Shown here piece after piece: positions 9,761 to 19,641 of a stretch of 64,000 nucleotides of DNA (position 1 is the stretch's first letter; each line of letters begins with the position of its first letter). This DNA comes from Pontibacter chinhatensis (lineage in GTDB: Bacteria > Bacteroidota > Bacteroidia > Cytophagales > Hymenobacteraceae): NCBI RefSeq assembly GCF_900113285.1, contig NZ_FOOT01000009.1, forward strand, positions 35,766 to 99,765. The letters run 5' to 3'. Position numbers and translations under genes: made by a program. Below the pieces are notes generated by a model, which saw only the letters and a list, made by a program, of their open reading frames with translations, did no database searches and was not told where the DNA came from.

Positions 9761-10503
9761 GTTATACCTCAAAGAGAAAGTGCCATAAATCTACTCAATC
9801 ATCCCCACCGGCAAAAAATCCAGGTCTTCAAAACACTTACTTAAAAAATTTTAACAAGCAGGTATATAACATTTTGCCAGGCAGTGGCACTGCTAAATTA
9901 TAGTCTATATTAGATAAATTAATATTTAGGTTATCCAAAATTTGCTTTCTGCGTAGATTAACCTCTGAGGTGCAATCGGTACAAGCCATGTGCTGCTCTT
10001 CAGAAATGAATATTTATAGTGTTATCAAATAATTGCTAAAACACATGAGCAGTTCTCTCTTGATAATCAGCTAGATGTTTTAGAAATAACAAATTAATAA
10101 GTATTAGTGCAGGAGTAGAATATTGAAAAAAGTAAATAATAATCTTGTGATTATAGTTGCTTTTTGATAAACTTGTTGAATCATCTCACCTAAACAAAAT
10201 TTTTATGGCGAACTCTTTACTCATTCTTGCCTCACCCTCGGGGTGTCTGAAGCAACCTCCATCTATTCGATTCATAACGTCATAGTTACTGCCTCTGAGG
10301 TAAGTGTAGCTGCTGCCCCACATATTCGCGTGTAGGGTAGCGTGCACCTGTTTCGGAGTTGTTGGCATACGGCTGCTGCAAAGGCTACCATGCTTTTGTA
10401 GTTAGCATGGCGTAGCCTTGCCCTTAGGCTACGTTACACGGGGCTTTTACTGCCTTGTTTTAGCTTGTAAACTACATTAACTCTCACTTTAAACTAAAAC
10501 ACA
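9761..10503. other. Long AT-rich leader region before the second SusC gene
   Basis: About 740 bases without a convincing gene. The part 9780-10200 is strongly AT-rich. A possible promoter (TTG at 10145-10147, 20-base spacer, TAAACTTG at 10168-10175) would give a leader of about 320 bases. Inside that leader is a hairpin (CGTAGCCT at 10411-10418 with AGGCTACG at 10426-10433), partly overlapping an alternative pairing between 10384-10393 and 10404-10415. This could be an untranslated regulatory region. A 60-codon minus-strand frame at 10186-10368 has no family features. Confidence 0.45.
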
Positions 10504-13500
10504 ATGAAGAAAATTCTATTTCTGAGCCTCTTGCTTGTGACGGCCCTGTTGCACCAGGCCATGGCACAGGTAAGGGCTATTACTGGTAGAGTAACGGATG
10601 CTGCTACCAGCCAACCTTTACCAGGCGTTACAGTTCTGGTTAAAGGAACCACGGTAGGTACTGCTACCTCAGCAGATGGTACTTATTCTATTAATGTGCC
10701 AGAAGGAGGTAACACCTTGGTGTTCAGTTTTATTGGTTACCAAACAGTGGAGCGCCCTATTGGCTCCAGTAATACAGTAGACGTGAACCTGCCTGTAAAC
10801 ACGCAGCAACTTAGCGAGGTGGTGGTAACTGCTCTTGGTATTGCCAGAGAGGAAAAATCAATCGGTTACTCTTCTCAGACTGTAAGCGGTGAGGAGCTAA
10901 GCCAGGTGCGCGAGACAAACGTTGTAAACTCGCTCTCCGGTAGAATTGCCGGTGTGCAAGTTGGTACTAACTCTGGCGCTATGGGTGGTTCTGCAAGGGT
11001 TACCATGCGCGGTGTAAGCTCTATCAGCGGCAACAACAACGCCCTGTTCGTAGTGGATGGTGTGCCAATCGAGAACTCCAACACTAACTCCACCAACCAG
11101 CAGCGCGGTGGCGGTGGTTACGACTACGGTAGCGCCATCCAGGATATCAACCCAAATGATATTGCTGAGATAACTGTACTGAAGGGTGCCGCAGCAACAT
11201 CGCTTTACGGTAGCCGTGGTGCCAACGGTGTTATCGTAATCACAACTAAGAAAGGAGAGAGAAAAGGTGGTGGTATAGGCGTTACCTATACGCTTGGCCT
11301 AACCATGGACAAAGTATACATACTGCCTAAGTATCAGAACAAGTATGGCGGTGGCTATGCGCTCTCAAAGCTATACTATAATGAAAATCCAGAGGCCTTC
11401 CCGGAAGGAAGACAGGGTGCCTATGACGATGGCGATGGAAAGGGTAGCTATGACCTGATCCCTGACTACGATGTGGACGAATCCTGGGGACCTAAATTTG
11501 AAGGTCAGCTTTACCGTCCTTACTGGAGCTGGGATAAGGAGTTAGGTAACCCTAACTTTGGTGAACTGGCAAGATGGGAGGCGCAGCCAAACAACATCCG
11601 CGACTTCTTCGAGACAGGTACTACTCTGACTAACTCTATCGCCGTGGATGGTGCTAACGACAAGGGTTCTTTCCGTTTGTCTTACTCGAACCTGGACCAG
11701 AACTTTATCCTGCCTAACTCAGAAATGACCCGTCATAACCTGAGCTTCAACGGTGGTTACAAAGTAACCGACAGGCTGAATGTGTCTGCCAGCGCCAACT
11801 ACGTAACGCACGAGGCGAAAGGTCGTCCGGGTACTGGTTATGATGGCTCAAACGTACTGCAGCAGTTCACGCAGTGGGGCCAGCGCCAGATAGACAACGA
11901 TAAGCAGAAAAACTACATGCTGCCAGACGGTACGCAGTTGTCATGGAACCGTACTTCTTGGGATAACGTGGCTCCTAAGTATTCTAACAACCCTTACTGG
12001 GTGCGTTATAAGAACTACCAGAACGACGGTAGAGACCGTATCTTCGGTAACGTGAACGCGAACTACAAAATCACGGATTACCTGAGCGCTGACGTAAGAG
12101 TATCAACAGATACCTACTCTGAAACACAGGAAGAGCGTATCGCTCCAGGTTCTCAGGAGATTTCTGACTACACGCTGTACAAGATCGACTTCATGGAGAA
12201 CAACATCCAGGGTTTATTAAACTTCAACAAAGACCTGTCTGATGATTTCTCTCTGAATGCATTTGTTGGTGCTAACAGAATGACACGCACCCGCAATATA
12301 TTCGCAGGTTCTACGGTAGATGGTCTGAGCTCAGAAGTATACAACCTGGGTGCATCAGTAGGCCGTCCTGCTATTACGGACGAAAAAACAGAGAAGCAGA
12401 TAAACTCCCTGTTTGCTAGTGCCTCATTCGGTTTCCGTGAGCAGTTGTTCTTGGATCTGAGCGCCCGTAACGACTGGTCTTCTACACTGCCAGAAGGAGA
12501 GAACTCTTACTTTTATCCAGCGGCGTCCCTGTCGTATGTATTCACGGACCTGATTGATGCTCCTTGGCTGAACCTGGCTAAAGTGCGTGCAGCCGTAGCA
12601 CAGGTAGGTAACGACACTGATCCTTACAACACAATCCTGACTTACGCGCTGAACACGCCGTTTGGCTCTGAGTCAAGAGTTTCTGTGCCAAACACACTGC
12701 CTAACGCAGAGCTGAAGCCAGAGATTTCTACAGAATACGAGTTTGGTACTGAGTGGCGTGTATTCGACGACAGATTGGGTATCAATGCGTCATACTACAA
12801 CAGAAAAACCAAAAACCAGATTATTCCGCTTAGCCTTTCAGCTGCCACAGGCTTTACCTTCCGCTACATTAACGCGGGTGAGGTGGAAAACAAAGGGGTG
12901 GAACTCAACCTGTATGGTACACCAGTAAGAACAAATGACTTTAGCTGGGATATCAACCTGAGCTGGGCTAAGAACCAGAACAAGATCATCAAGCTGACCG
13001 ACGATCAGAAAACAATGGTGATTACGAATGCTCCGTTTGCAGTACAGCTGCAGGCCCGCGAGGGAGAGTCTTTTGGTTCTATCATCGGATATGACTACCA
13101 GTATGATGATCAGGGCAGAAAAATTGTTCTTCCGCAAGGCTACTATGCTCGCTCTGCTGAGCAGAAGGTAATCGGCTCTGTGCTTCCTGACTTTACTGGT
13201 GGTGTAACCAACACGTTCCGCTACAAAGGCCTGAGCCTGTCAGCGCTGGTTGACTTCCAGAAAGGTGGCGACTTCTTCTCTACTACGCAGATGTTCGGAC
13301 GTTACTCAGGTATGCTGGAAGAAACTGCAGAAGGTAGCATACGAGAAGATGGTTTAGTTACTCCTGGTGTGCTTTCAGATGGCACGCCAAATGCACAGGT
13401 TATTGACGCCGAAACATACTTCTACGTGAATGGTGGCTACAGAATTGGTGCGGCTGACATTATCGATGCAAGCTACATCTACCTGCGCGAGGCGAGCCTT

Positions 13501-13713
13501 GGTTACAGCTTGCCAAACAGCCTGGTGGAGAGAACTCCGTTCAATAGTGTAAGACTGGCGTTTGTTGGCAGAAACCTGTGGCTGATCAAGTCTAACTCTG
13601 ACCACGTAGACCCATCAAACATTACAAACTCTATCACTAACGTTCAAGGCATCGAGGGTGGCGCTTTACCGTCTGTTCGTTCTTACGGATTTACCCTGAC
13701 GCTGGGACTGTAG
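10504..13713 (+). CDS. SusC/RagA family TonB-linked outer membrane protein (second copy)
   Basis: TonB-dependent outer-membrane transporter, 1069 residues, partner of the SusD at 13746. Signal peptide about 1-21 (ends AMA). The carboxypeptidase-D-like domain (about 25-105: ITGRVTD, GVTVLVKGT, FSFIGYQ) nearly matches the first copy. Then come SEVVVTALGI, the plug, and the SusC signature LKGAAATSLYGSRGANG. No STN domain. The barrel differs clearly from the first copy in loops and length, so the two probably handle different substrates. The codons look more AT-rich and uniform than in housekeeping neighbours (many AAC, GGT, GTA), which may reflect high expression. Confidence 0.95.
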   Translation: MKKILFLSLLLVTALLHQAMAQVRAITGRVTDAATSQPLPGVTVLVKGTTVGTATSADGTYSINVPEGGNTLVFSFIGYQTVERPIGSSNTVDVNLPVNTQQLSEVVVTALGIAREEKSIGYSSQTVSGEELSQVRETNVVNSLSGRIAGVQVGTNSGAMGGSARVTMRGVSSISGNNNALFVVDGVPIENSNTNSTNQQRGGGGYDYGSAIQDINPNDIAEITVLKGAAATSLYGSRGANGVIVITTKKGERKGGGIGVTYTLGLTMDKVYILPKYQNKYGGGYALSKLYYNENPEAFPEGRQGAYDDGDGKGSYDLIPDYDVDESWGPKFEGQLYRPYWSWDKELGNPNFGELARWEAQPNNIRDFFETGTTLTNSIAVDGANDKGSFRLSYSNLDQNFILPNSEMTRHNLSFNGGYKVTDRLNVSASANYVTHEAKGRPGTGYDGSNVLQQFTQWGQRQIDNDKQKNYMLPDGTQLSWNRTSWDNVAPKYSNNPYWVRYKNYQNDGRDRIFGNVNANYKITDYLSADVRVSTDTYSETQEERIAPGSQEISDYTLYKIDFMENNIQGLLNFNKDLSDDFSLNAFVGANRMTRTRNIFAGSTVDGLSSEVYNLGASVGRPAITDEKTEKQINSLFASASFGFREQLFLDLSARNDWSSTLPEGENSYFYPAASLSYVFTDLIDAPWLNLAKVRAAVAQVGNDTDPYNTILTYALNTPFGSESRVSVPNTLPNAELKPEISTEYEFGTEWRVFDDRLGINASYYNRKTKNQIIPLSLSAATGFTFRYINAGEVENKGVELNLYGTPVRTNDFSWDINLSWAKNQNKIIKLTDDQKTMVITNAPFAVQLQAREGESFGSIIGYDYQYDDQGRKIVLPQGYYARSAEQKVIGSVLPDFTGGVTNTFRYKGLSLSALVDFQKGGDFFSTTQMFGRYSGMLEETAEGSIREDGLVTPGVLSDGTPNAQVIDAETYFYVNGGYRIGAADIIDASYIYLREASLGYSLPNSLVERTPFNSVRLAFVGRNLWLIKSNSDHVDPSNITNSITNVQGIEGGALPSVRSYGFTLTLGL

Positions 13714-13745
13714 TACTTAGTTAAACGATTTCAACCTAGATAAAT

Positions 13746-15302
13746 ATGAAGTTATATAATAAGCTATTGCTTGGGGCCGCGCTCTTCTCTATGGTGTCTT
13801 GTACAGAAGACTTCGAGGAGATGAACATCAACCCTAACCAACCGGCAAACGCAACATCTGCGCAACTGCTGGCAACGGCGCAGTACAACTATGCCACTAA
13901 CATCGGGGATGCCTGGAACAATGCCCGTATGGGTATGTACTATGCCCAGTACTGGTCCTCCACGCAGTACACGGACGAGAGCCGTTACCAGATTCGTGAA
14001 GGCGTTAACCAGACCATGTGGAACACTTTCTATGCAAGTGTATTGCGGGAGTTGACCACTGCTCAGGAAATTGAGGCTGAGAACCAGTTAAATGGCTTCG
14101 AAAACCGCATTGCCATTGCCGAGATCATGAAGGCTATGACCTTCCAGACTTTGTCTGACATTTATGGAGGCCCGGTACCTTATAGCGAGGCGCTGAGCAC
14201 AGAGAATGTTACACCAAAGTATGATAACGGTAAGGATATTTACATTGGGGTGCTGAACACGCTGGATGAGCAAATCGCTATCCTGGATGAGGCTAGCCCA
14301 AGTTTCCAAAGTGGTGATGTCATGTATAGCGGCAATGTGGCGCTGTGGAAAAAGTTTGCCAACTCGCTTCGTCTGCGCATAGCCCTGCGCATGTATGACG
14401 CTGACCAGGCAACTGCCACAGAGCACATCAACAAGGCGCTTAACAGCAGTGCAGGCTTTATCTCTTCAAACGCTGAGAGTGCCAAGTTTGCCTGGATTTC
14501 AGGAGCGCCTAACAACAATCCGCTGGCCGAGGCTTATAAAACCAGGATTGACTTCTCGGTAGCTGAGCCGTTTGTAGATTACCTGCAAAAGTATGACGAC
14601 CCTCGTATTGCGGTGTTCGCCAGACCATTGGGAACAGGCAACCCGCTGGGTTCCAGCTTCTCCCCAATTCTGGATGCAAATGGAAACCCACAGTACGTAG
14701 GTGAGCCATACGGTTTAAATGCCGGCAATGGAAACTCTAACGGTGATGCTAAAATTGTAAGCTTGCCGGGCGACTATGTAATAGGCGAGACAGCCCCGAC
14801 TTACATTCTGGCTTATCCTGAGGTTGAGTTCATGCTGGCAGAGGTTGCTGCCCGTGGTATTGGCGCTACGCCACTAACCGCGAAGCAGCACTATGAGAAT
14901 GGCATCAAAGCTTCTTTCGAAGAAACTGGCCTGTCTACTGCAGAGTATGAGGAGTACCTGAAAGAGGTGCCTTACAGCGAGTCTCGTAACTCCAGCACTG
15001 CCCCAGATCTGGAAACTGCTCTTGACCTGATCGGATCTCAGAAGTGGATCGCCATGTATGGCCAGGGAATCCAGTCCTGGTTTGAGCGCCTGCGCTTGGA
15101 CTTTGATGACCCATACACAGGAGAGGAAATCTTCGTAGCCCCTGCTGATGGCTCAGTAGACCCAGACGTGGACATGGTGCCATTCCGTATGAGCTACCCT
15201 GTTACGGAGGCCTCTCTGAACGGTACTAGCTATGCCGATGCAGTTCAGCGTATAGGTGGTAAAAACAGCCTTGGCGTAAAACCTTGGTGGGACGTAAAAT
15301 AA
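13746..15302 (+). CDS. SusD/RagB-like nutrient-binding lipoprotein (second copy)
   Basis: Surface lipoprotein partner of the second SusC, 518 residues. Lipobox SMVSC (Cys19) is followed by TED, consistent with surface export. It keeps the group features NINPNQP, QYWSSTQYTDESRYQ, and the C-terminal QKWIAMYGQGIQSWFE and FRMSYPV, matching the first SusD in order but not closely in sequence. It starts 32 bases after the SusC stop and ends before a terminator at 15366. No glycan or peptide degrading enzyme is beside it, so the substrate stays open. Confidence 0.93.
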   Translation: MKLYNKLLLGAALFSMVSCTEDFEEMNINPNQPANATSAQLLATAQYNYATNIGDAWNNARMGMYYAQYWSSTQYTDESRYQIREGVNQTMWNTFYASVLRELTTAQEIEAENQLNGFENRIAIAEIMKAMTFQTLSDIYGGPVPYSEALSTENVTPKYDNGKDIYIGVLNTLDEQIAILDEASPSFQSGDVMYSGNVALWKKFANSLRLRIALRMYDADQATATEHINKALNSSAGFISSNAESAKFAWISGAPNNNPLAEAYKTRIDFSVAEPFVDYLQKYDDPRIAVFARPLGTGNPLGSSFSPILDANGNPQYVGEPYGLNAGNGNSNGDAKIVSLPGDYVIGETAPTYILAYPEVEFMLAEVAARGIGATPLTAKQHYENGIKASFEETGLSTAEYEEYLKEVPYSESRNSSTAPDLETALDLIGSQKWIAMYGQGIQSWFERLRLDFDDPYTGEEIFVAPADGSVDPDVDMVPFRMSYPVTEASLNGTSYADAVQRIGGKNSLGVKPWWDVK

Positions 15303-15365
15303 ACAAGTATTTCATAATGAAAGTAAATAACTTAGAATACTAGGTAGTAGTCTTCTTCATTGGAA

Positions 15366-15400
15366 AAAGGCCCTCGGTTTCCGGGGGCCTTTTCTTTTTT
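15366..15400 (+). terminator. Terminator of the second SusC/SusD operon
   Basis: A 12-base-pair stem with one G-T pair (15366-15377 with 15381-15392), 3-base loop and a downstream T run. Preceded by the same CTTCTTCATTGGAAAA as the terminator at 9731. Confidence 0.87.
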
Positions 15401-15487
15401 CGCTGCAATAAACTGCCTGTATCTGGAAATGAAGCGTCAAGAATAATTATATATCTGCCCAGTATTGTCTTCGAAATTTTATATATT

Positions 15488-15520
15488 TAGGATAGACGAT
15501 ATAAAAATAAGTCTATCCTA
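15488..15520 (+). promoter_or_regulatory. Perfect inverted repeat abutting a start codon
   Basis: TAGGATAGAC at 15488-15497 and GTCTATCCTA at 15511-15520, 13 bases apart. The right arm runs into the A of the ATG at 15520. It could be an operator, or an RNA hairpin hiding the start of the TonB receptor gene. No regulator gene lies beside it. Confidence 0.5.
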
Positions 15521-17877
15521 TGTTAATCAGGATTTTCAAACTCCTTGTAATAGGGCTGCTGCTGATGCAAGCCGTACAGGCACAACAAGCCGAAGATAAG
15601 CAGTACAGGTTATCCGGCGTCGTGACGAATGCGGCTGGCGAACGACTGGAAGGAGCCTTTATCGTGATTAGGCCCGGTGACAAGGGTGTTCTGACAAACA
15701 AGCAGGGGCGCTTTACTACCCGGCTGTCCAATGGCACCTATGAGCTTACGTGCCAGTATATCGGGATGGCCCCACTTAAGGAAACCATCGTGCTGGATAA
15801 TAATAAGGAGGTTGTGCTTAAGCTGGGAGAGCAGAAAGTTAGCCTGAACCAGGTAGAAATTACCACTAACTCCATCATCGATATCAACTCCGTGCAGATG
15901 GGGAGCAGCTTCATGGATCAGGAGCTGCTGACGCGGATGCCGAAACTGCTCGGTGAGGCCGATGTGATAAGAGCCGTGTCGGCGATGCCGGGCGTAGTAA
16001 ACGCAGGAGAGGGAACAGCCGGATTTTATGTGCGCGGCGGAAGCTCTGACCAGAACCTGGTGCTGATGGATGGTGCCCCACTTTTCAACGCCAATCACTT
16101 GTTTGGCTTCTATTCGGTTTATAACCCTGACATCTTAAAAAGCTTTACCCTGCACCGGAGTGGAATATCTGCTGCCTACGGGGGGCGCATTTCTTCTATT
16201 CTGGATGTGAGCCTCCGGGATGGCAACACAGAAAAAATGGAGTATGAGGCAGGTATAACGCCTATCACCGCAAAACTAAGTATAGATGGGCCTCTATCGG
16301 ATAAAGTAACGGTGCTTGCGGCCTTCCGTGGCGCTTACCCTAACTACCTGATGAAGCTTTTCCAGAGTGAGAATGTGAAGAACAGCTCAGGCTTTTTCTA
16401 TGATGGCAACCTGAAGCTGAAGTACCAGCTAAACGAAAAGAACAGCCTCACCTTCTCCGGCTACCACAGCGCTGATGGCTTTAAGTTTCCCTATGATACT
16501 ACCTATAGCTGGACCAACACGCTTGGCTCGCTAAAGTGGACCCATCTGTTTCATAATGATTTTACGGGCTCTGTCACACTGGTGAAGAGCGTTTACCATA
16601 ACACAGTAGAAGGCATTGCTACAGGCGAAGAGTTTAAGCTGAACTCAGGTATAGACCTGTCGCAGGTAAAGCTAAACCTGGGCTATTTTGGCCTGCAAAA
16701 CCATCAGATTGATTTTGGTGGAGAGGCATCAGCGTATGCCATACAGCCGGGCGATCTGGTGCCGTACGGTACGTCTAGCCTTAACCGGCGTACTTTGAGA
16801 GAAGACAAAGGCTATGAGGCTGCGGCATACATTAATGATGAGATAAAAGTCAATGATAAGCTTACCTTCTCGCTAGGGCTGCGCTATTCTCACTTCACGA
16901 AAGTAGGGCCTTCTGAAATTTACCGCTACTGGGAAGGCAGGCCAAAAAACGACAAGTACATTCTGGATACTTTGTTTATAAGTGCAGGCAGTGTGGTGCA
17001 GACCTACCAGGGGCTGGAGCCCCGTGCTTCTCTTAAATACTCACTTACAGAAAATGCTTCCTTGAAAACCGGTATTAGCCGCACCAGGCAGTACATTCAG
17101 CTAATCTCTAACACTGCCGCCATCACGCCGGTGGATGTTTGGAAGCTATCGAACAGGGACATCAAACCACAGGTGGCTGATCAGGTCTCCTTAGGTTATT
17201 TTTACTTGCAGCCGGACAACGTATATGAGTTTAGCTGGGAGGTATACTATAGGAAGCTGTACAACCAGATAGATTACAAGGATGGTGCTGTGTTGCTGCT
17301 GAACCCTAACCTTGATGCGGATTTACTGTTCGGGGAAGGCCATGCCTACGGATCGGAGTGGCTGGTAAAAAAGAACCAGGGGCGCTTAACCGGCTGGCTA
17401 AGCATGACGTATTCCCGAGCCTTAAGAAGAATAAAAGGGCCAACCAGAGAAGAAACAATCAACGACGGGAAGCTTTACCCCTCTAATTACGACAAGCCTG
17501 TCAACCTGAACATCTTTGCCAATTACAAGGCCTGGCTCAACTGGAACGTGTCCGCGAACTTTACCTACAGTACCGGCAGGCCCATAACCGGGGCAGACTC
17601 CTGGTACAGGTACCATGACCAGATATTTGCGAACTATGTAGGCCGTAACCAGGCGCGCATGCCGGATTACCATAGGCTGGATCTCTCTTTCAACCGCGAG
17701 CCAATCGTCAGGGAAAGGGCAACTTATACCTGGGGCATCTCTGTCTATAATTTGTATGGCAGAAAGAATGCCTACTCCACCCTGTACCAGCACTACTACG
17801 GTGCCCCTGCTGGTGCATATAAACTCTCTGTGATAGGCATGCCTATCCCTTCTATAAATTTCAATGTTAAATTTTAA
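15520..17877 (+). CDS. TonB-dependent receptor with carboxypeptidase-like domain
   Basis: Outer-membrane receptor, 785 residues, shorter than the SusC proteins and without a SusD partner. Signal peptide 1-21 (ends AVQA), a carboxypeptidase-D-like domain about 28-110 (LSGVVTNAAGERLEG, CQYIGM), a plug with FYVRGGSSDQNLVLMDGAP, then the barrel, which has YGGRISSILDVSLRDG at its start. This receptor type is usually paired with a DUF4249 lipoprotein, and one follows here after 6 bases. By analogy it imports a small nutrient or metal complex; the sequence does not say which. A perfect inverted repeat touches its start codon. Confidence 0.93.
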   Translation: MLIRIFKLLVIGLLLMQAVQAQQAEDKQYRLSGVVTNAAGERLEGAFIVIRPGDKGVLTNKQGRFTTRLSNGTYELTCQYIGMAPLKETIVLDNNKEVVLKLGEQKVSLNQVEITTNSIIDINSVQMGSSFMDQELLTRMPKLLGEADVIRAVSAMPGVVNAGEGTAGFYVRGGSSDQNLVLMDGAPLFNANHLFGFYSVYNPDILKSFTLHRSGISAAYGGRISSILDVSLRDGNTEKMEYEAGITPITAKLSIDGPLSDKVTVLAAFRGAYPNYLMKLFQSENVKNSSGFFYDGNLKLKYQLNEKNSLTFSGYHSADGFKFPYDTTYSWTNTLGSLKWTHLFHNDFTGSVTLVKSVYHNTVEGIATGEEFKLNSGIDLSQVKLNLGYFGLQNHQIDFGGEASAYAIQPGDLVPYGTSSLNRRTLREDKGYEAAAYINDEIKVNDKLTFSLGLRYSHFTKVGPSEIYRYWEGRPKNDKYILDTLFISAGSVVQTYQGLEPRASLKYSLTENASLKTGISRTRQYIQLISNTAAITPVDVWKLSNRDIKPQVADQVSLGYFYLQPDNVYEFSWEVYYRKLYNQIDYKDGAVLLLNPNLDADLLFGEGHAYGSEWLVKKNQGRLTGWLSMTYSRALRRIKGPTREETINDGKLYPSNYDKPVNLNIFANYKAWLNWNVSANFTYSTGRPITGADSWYRYHDQIFANYVGRNQARMPDYHRLDLSFNREPIVRERATYTWGISVYNLYGRKNAYSTLYQHYYGAPAGAYKLSVIGMPIPSINFNVKF

Positions 17878-17883
17878 CCTGAT

Positions 17884-18921
17884 ATGCTGAGAGTAACACT
17901 CTTGTTTGCGCTTCTGCTCCTGATGTCGGGATGTATTGATCCCATCAATATAAAGGATAAAGACCAGCAAAGGCATTTGGTAATTGAGGGTAGCTTTACA
18001 AATGACCCGGAGCATAATTATGTGCGGCTGTCATACGCTAAACCATATAACAACACTTATATGGAGTACGATACAGCGGCTTTTGTATACGTTAGTAGCA
18101 TGGATGGAACCACTAGGTATGTATTTGCATACGATACGGCTACCTCGCGCTATTACCCGATTGATGGCTCCGCTGCATACGGGGAACCGGGCAAAGCATA
18201 TATGCTTCATGTTAGTATCGGCGATTCTGTTTACCAATCTCCGTGGATAACTATGCCGAGGCCTATTCCTGTGGACAAGTTGCACCTGGAAATGGATGAG
18301 CAACTATACGCCTTTAAAGGGGACCGCGAGAAAACGCGCTTTCCGGGGTATAAAGTGCTGGTCGATTACCAGGACCCGGCAGGGGAGAAGAACTTCCTGA
18401 GGTGGTCGTTTTTGGTAAACTATGAGGTGTTCACACAGCCCTGGTACTATATTAATCGATACGGAAAGCCGCAACCCAAGGATTGCTGTGCCAAATGCCT
18501 GCTAACAGAAAAGCTGGACAGGTTTAAGGTGGTAGACGACCGTTTGACAGATGGCAACAGAGTTATTAACCAGGAGGTGTTGTTTATTCCTTTTTACCGC
18601 TACTTCGGCGTGAAGCATAAGCTGAAAATATACCAATATACTGTAACGGAGGAGGCTTATGAGTTTTACCGCATTATGGAGCAGCAGAAGGAAGCCACCG
18701 GTACTGTGTTCGATCCTCCTCCGGCACGCGTAGTGGGCAATATGTATAACCCAAATAATGAGCATGAGCAGGTGATTGGCTTCTTTGATGTATCATCGGT
18801 TACAGCAAAGGAAATCACCGTGCTTCGCAACGAGATAAACCATGGCTTTTTGCCTTACCAGTTCCCCGATGATTGCCTCGAATTGCCAGGATCTACCACA
18901 GTGTTTCCGGCAGACTGGTAA
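17884..18921 (+). CDS. DUF4249 family lipoprotein
   Basis: 345-residue lipoprotein with lipobox LMSGC (Cys17) and the DUF4249 pattern: LVIEGSFTN early, an AYDTATSRY-type strand section, a GKAYMLHVSIGD strand, and a cysteine-containing stretch (KDCCAKC) that is often present in this family. DUF4249 proteins sit beside TonB receptors and are thought to play a SusD-like accessory role at the cell surface; that role is inferred from context. It begins 6 bases after the receptor stop and ends 3 bases from the convergent methyltransferase gene. Confidence 0.85.
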   Translation: MLRVTLLFALLLLMSGCIDPINIKDKDQQRHLVIEGSFTNDPEHNYVRLSYAKPYNNTYMEYDTAAFVYVSSMDGTTRYVFAYDTATSRYYPIDGSAAYGEPGKAYMLHVSIGDSVYQSPWITMPRPIPVDKLHLEMDEQLYAFKGDREKTRFPGYKVLVDYQDPAGEKNFLRWSFLVNYEVFTQPWYYINRYGKPQPKDCCAKCLLTEKLDRFKVVDDRLTDGNRVINQEVLFIPFYRYFGVKHKLKIYQYTVTEEAYEFYRIMEQQKEATGTVFDPPPARVVGNMYNPNNEHEQVIGFFDVSSVTAKEITVLRNEINHGFLPYQFPDDCLELPGSTTVFPADW

Positions 18922-18924
18922 GCC

Positions 18925-19641
18925 CTATTTGTAAATCAAAAACACCGCCGGCTGTTTGTGGATGTCGGGGAGCTTGCCGCGCCACTGGTTTATACTTTTG
19001 GTTTGGATGAACTCGTGCTCCGGGGAGGTAATGTTGGCGGCAATGCAAAGTTTGGTGTCGGGGTGCAGGGTGGCAAGCAGGTCTTCGAGCAGCTTGTTGT
19101 TGCGGTAGGGCGTTTCCATGAAAATCTGCGTCTGGTTGCGCTGCTGCATTTCCTTTTCCAGTTGGCGCAGTGCCTGCAGCCTGTCGCGTTTTTCGATGGG
19201 CAGGTACCCGTGGAAGCAGAACTGCTGGCCGTTAAAGCCGCTGGCCATTAAACTCAGAAGTATAGCCGAAGGACCGGCAAAGGGCACTACTTTTATACTT
19301 TTCTGGTGCGCATACTTCACCACTTCGGCGCCGGGGTCAGCAATGCCGGGGCAGCCTGCTTCTGAAATAATACCGGCATCCATCCCTTGCTCCAGCAGCG
19401 GCTTTAAAGAGGACTGTACTTGTGCCGGCGTGGCATCCTTGTCCACCTGCACAAACGTTAGCTGCTCAATCACCAGCTCGGGGCAGATGCTTTTCACGAA
19501 GCGGCGGGCCGTGCGCAGGTTCTCCACAATAAAGTAGGTCAGGTGCTGCACCGTGTCCTTTACCTGTGGCGAGATCACCTGGTTCTGCGTATCCTCTGCC
19601 AGTATGGTCGGAATTAAGTATAAAGTGCCGGTCTTTTTCAT
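18925..19641 (-). CDS. RsmI-like SAM-dependent methyltransferase
   Basis: 238 residues from the ATG at 19641; the frame extends 24 codons further up without family similarity. It belongs to the tetrapyrrole-methylase superfamily, group of RsmI (2'-O-methylation of C1402 of 16S rRNA): EAGCPGIADPGAEVV matches the SAM-binding loop and VPFAGPSAILLSLMASG the second conserved block. It differs from classic RsmI in the N-terminus (GTLYLIPTILAED instead of GTLYVVATPIGN). Many Bacteroidota carry this form, so the rRNA target is likely but unproven. It is last of the minus-strand run, separated from the hydrolase by 222 bases holding several AAGTATA copies. Confidence 0.85.
   Translation of the reverse strand: MKKTGTLYLIPTILAEDTQNQVISPQVKDTVQHLTYFIVENLRTARRFVKSICPELVIEQLTFVQVDKDATPAQVQSSLKPLLEQGMDAGIISEAGCPGIADPGAEVVKYAHQKSIKVVPFAGPSAILLSLMASGFNGQQFCFHGYLPIEKRDRLQALRQLEKEMQQRNQTQIFMETPYRNNKLLEDLLATLHPDTKLCIAANITSPEHEFIQTKSINQWRGKLPDIHKQPAVFLIYK

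Noticed and set aside
10186..10368. Minus-strand frame of 60 codons upstream of the second SusC
   Set aside because: No signal, domain or start context; it lies in a likely untranslated leader.
4994..18921. The SusC/SusD block considered as a polysaccharide utilization locus
   Set aside because: No glycoside hydrolase, lyase, sulfatase, hybrid two-component system or ECF sigma factor is present, so only a nutrient uptake role is supported.
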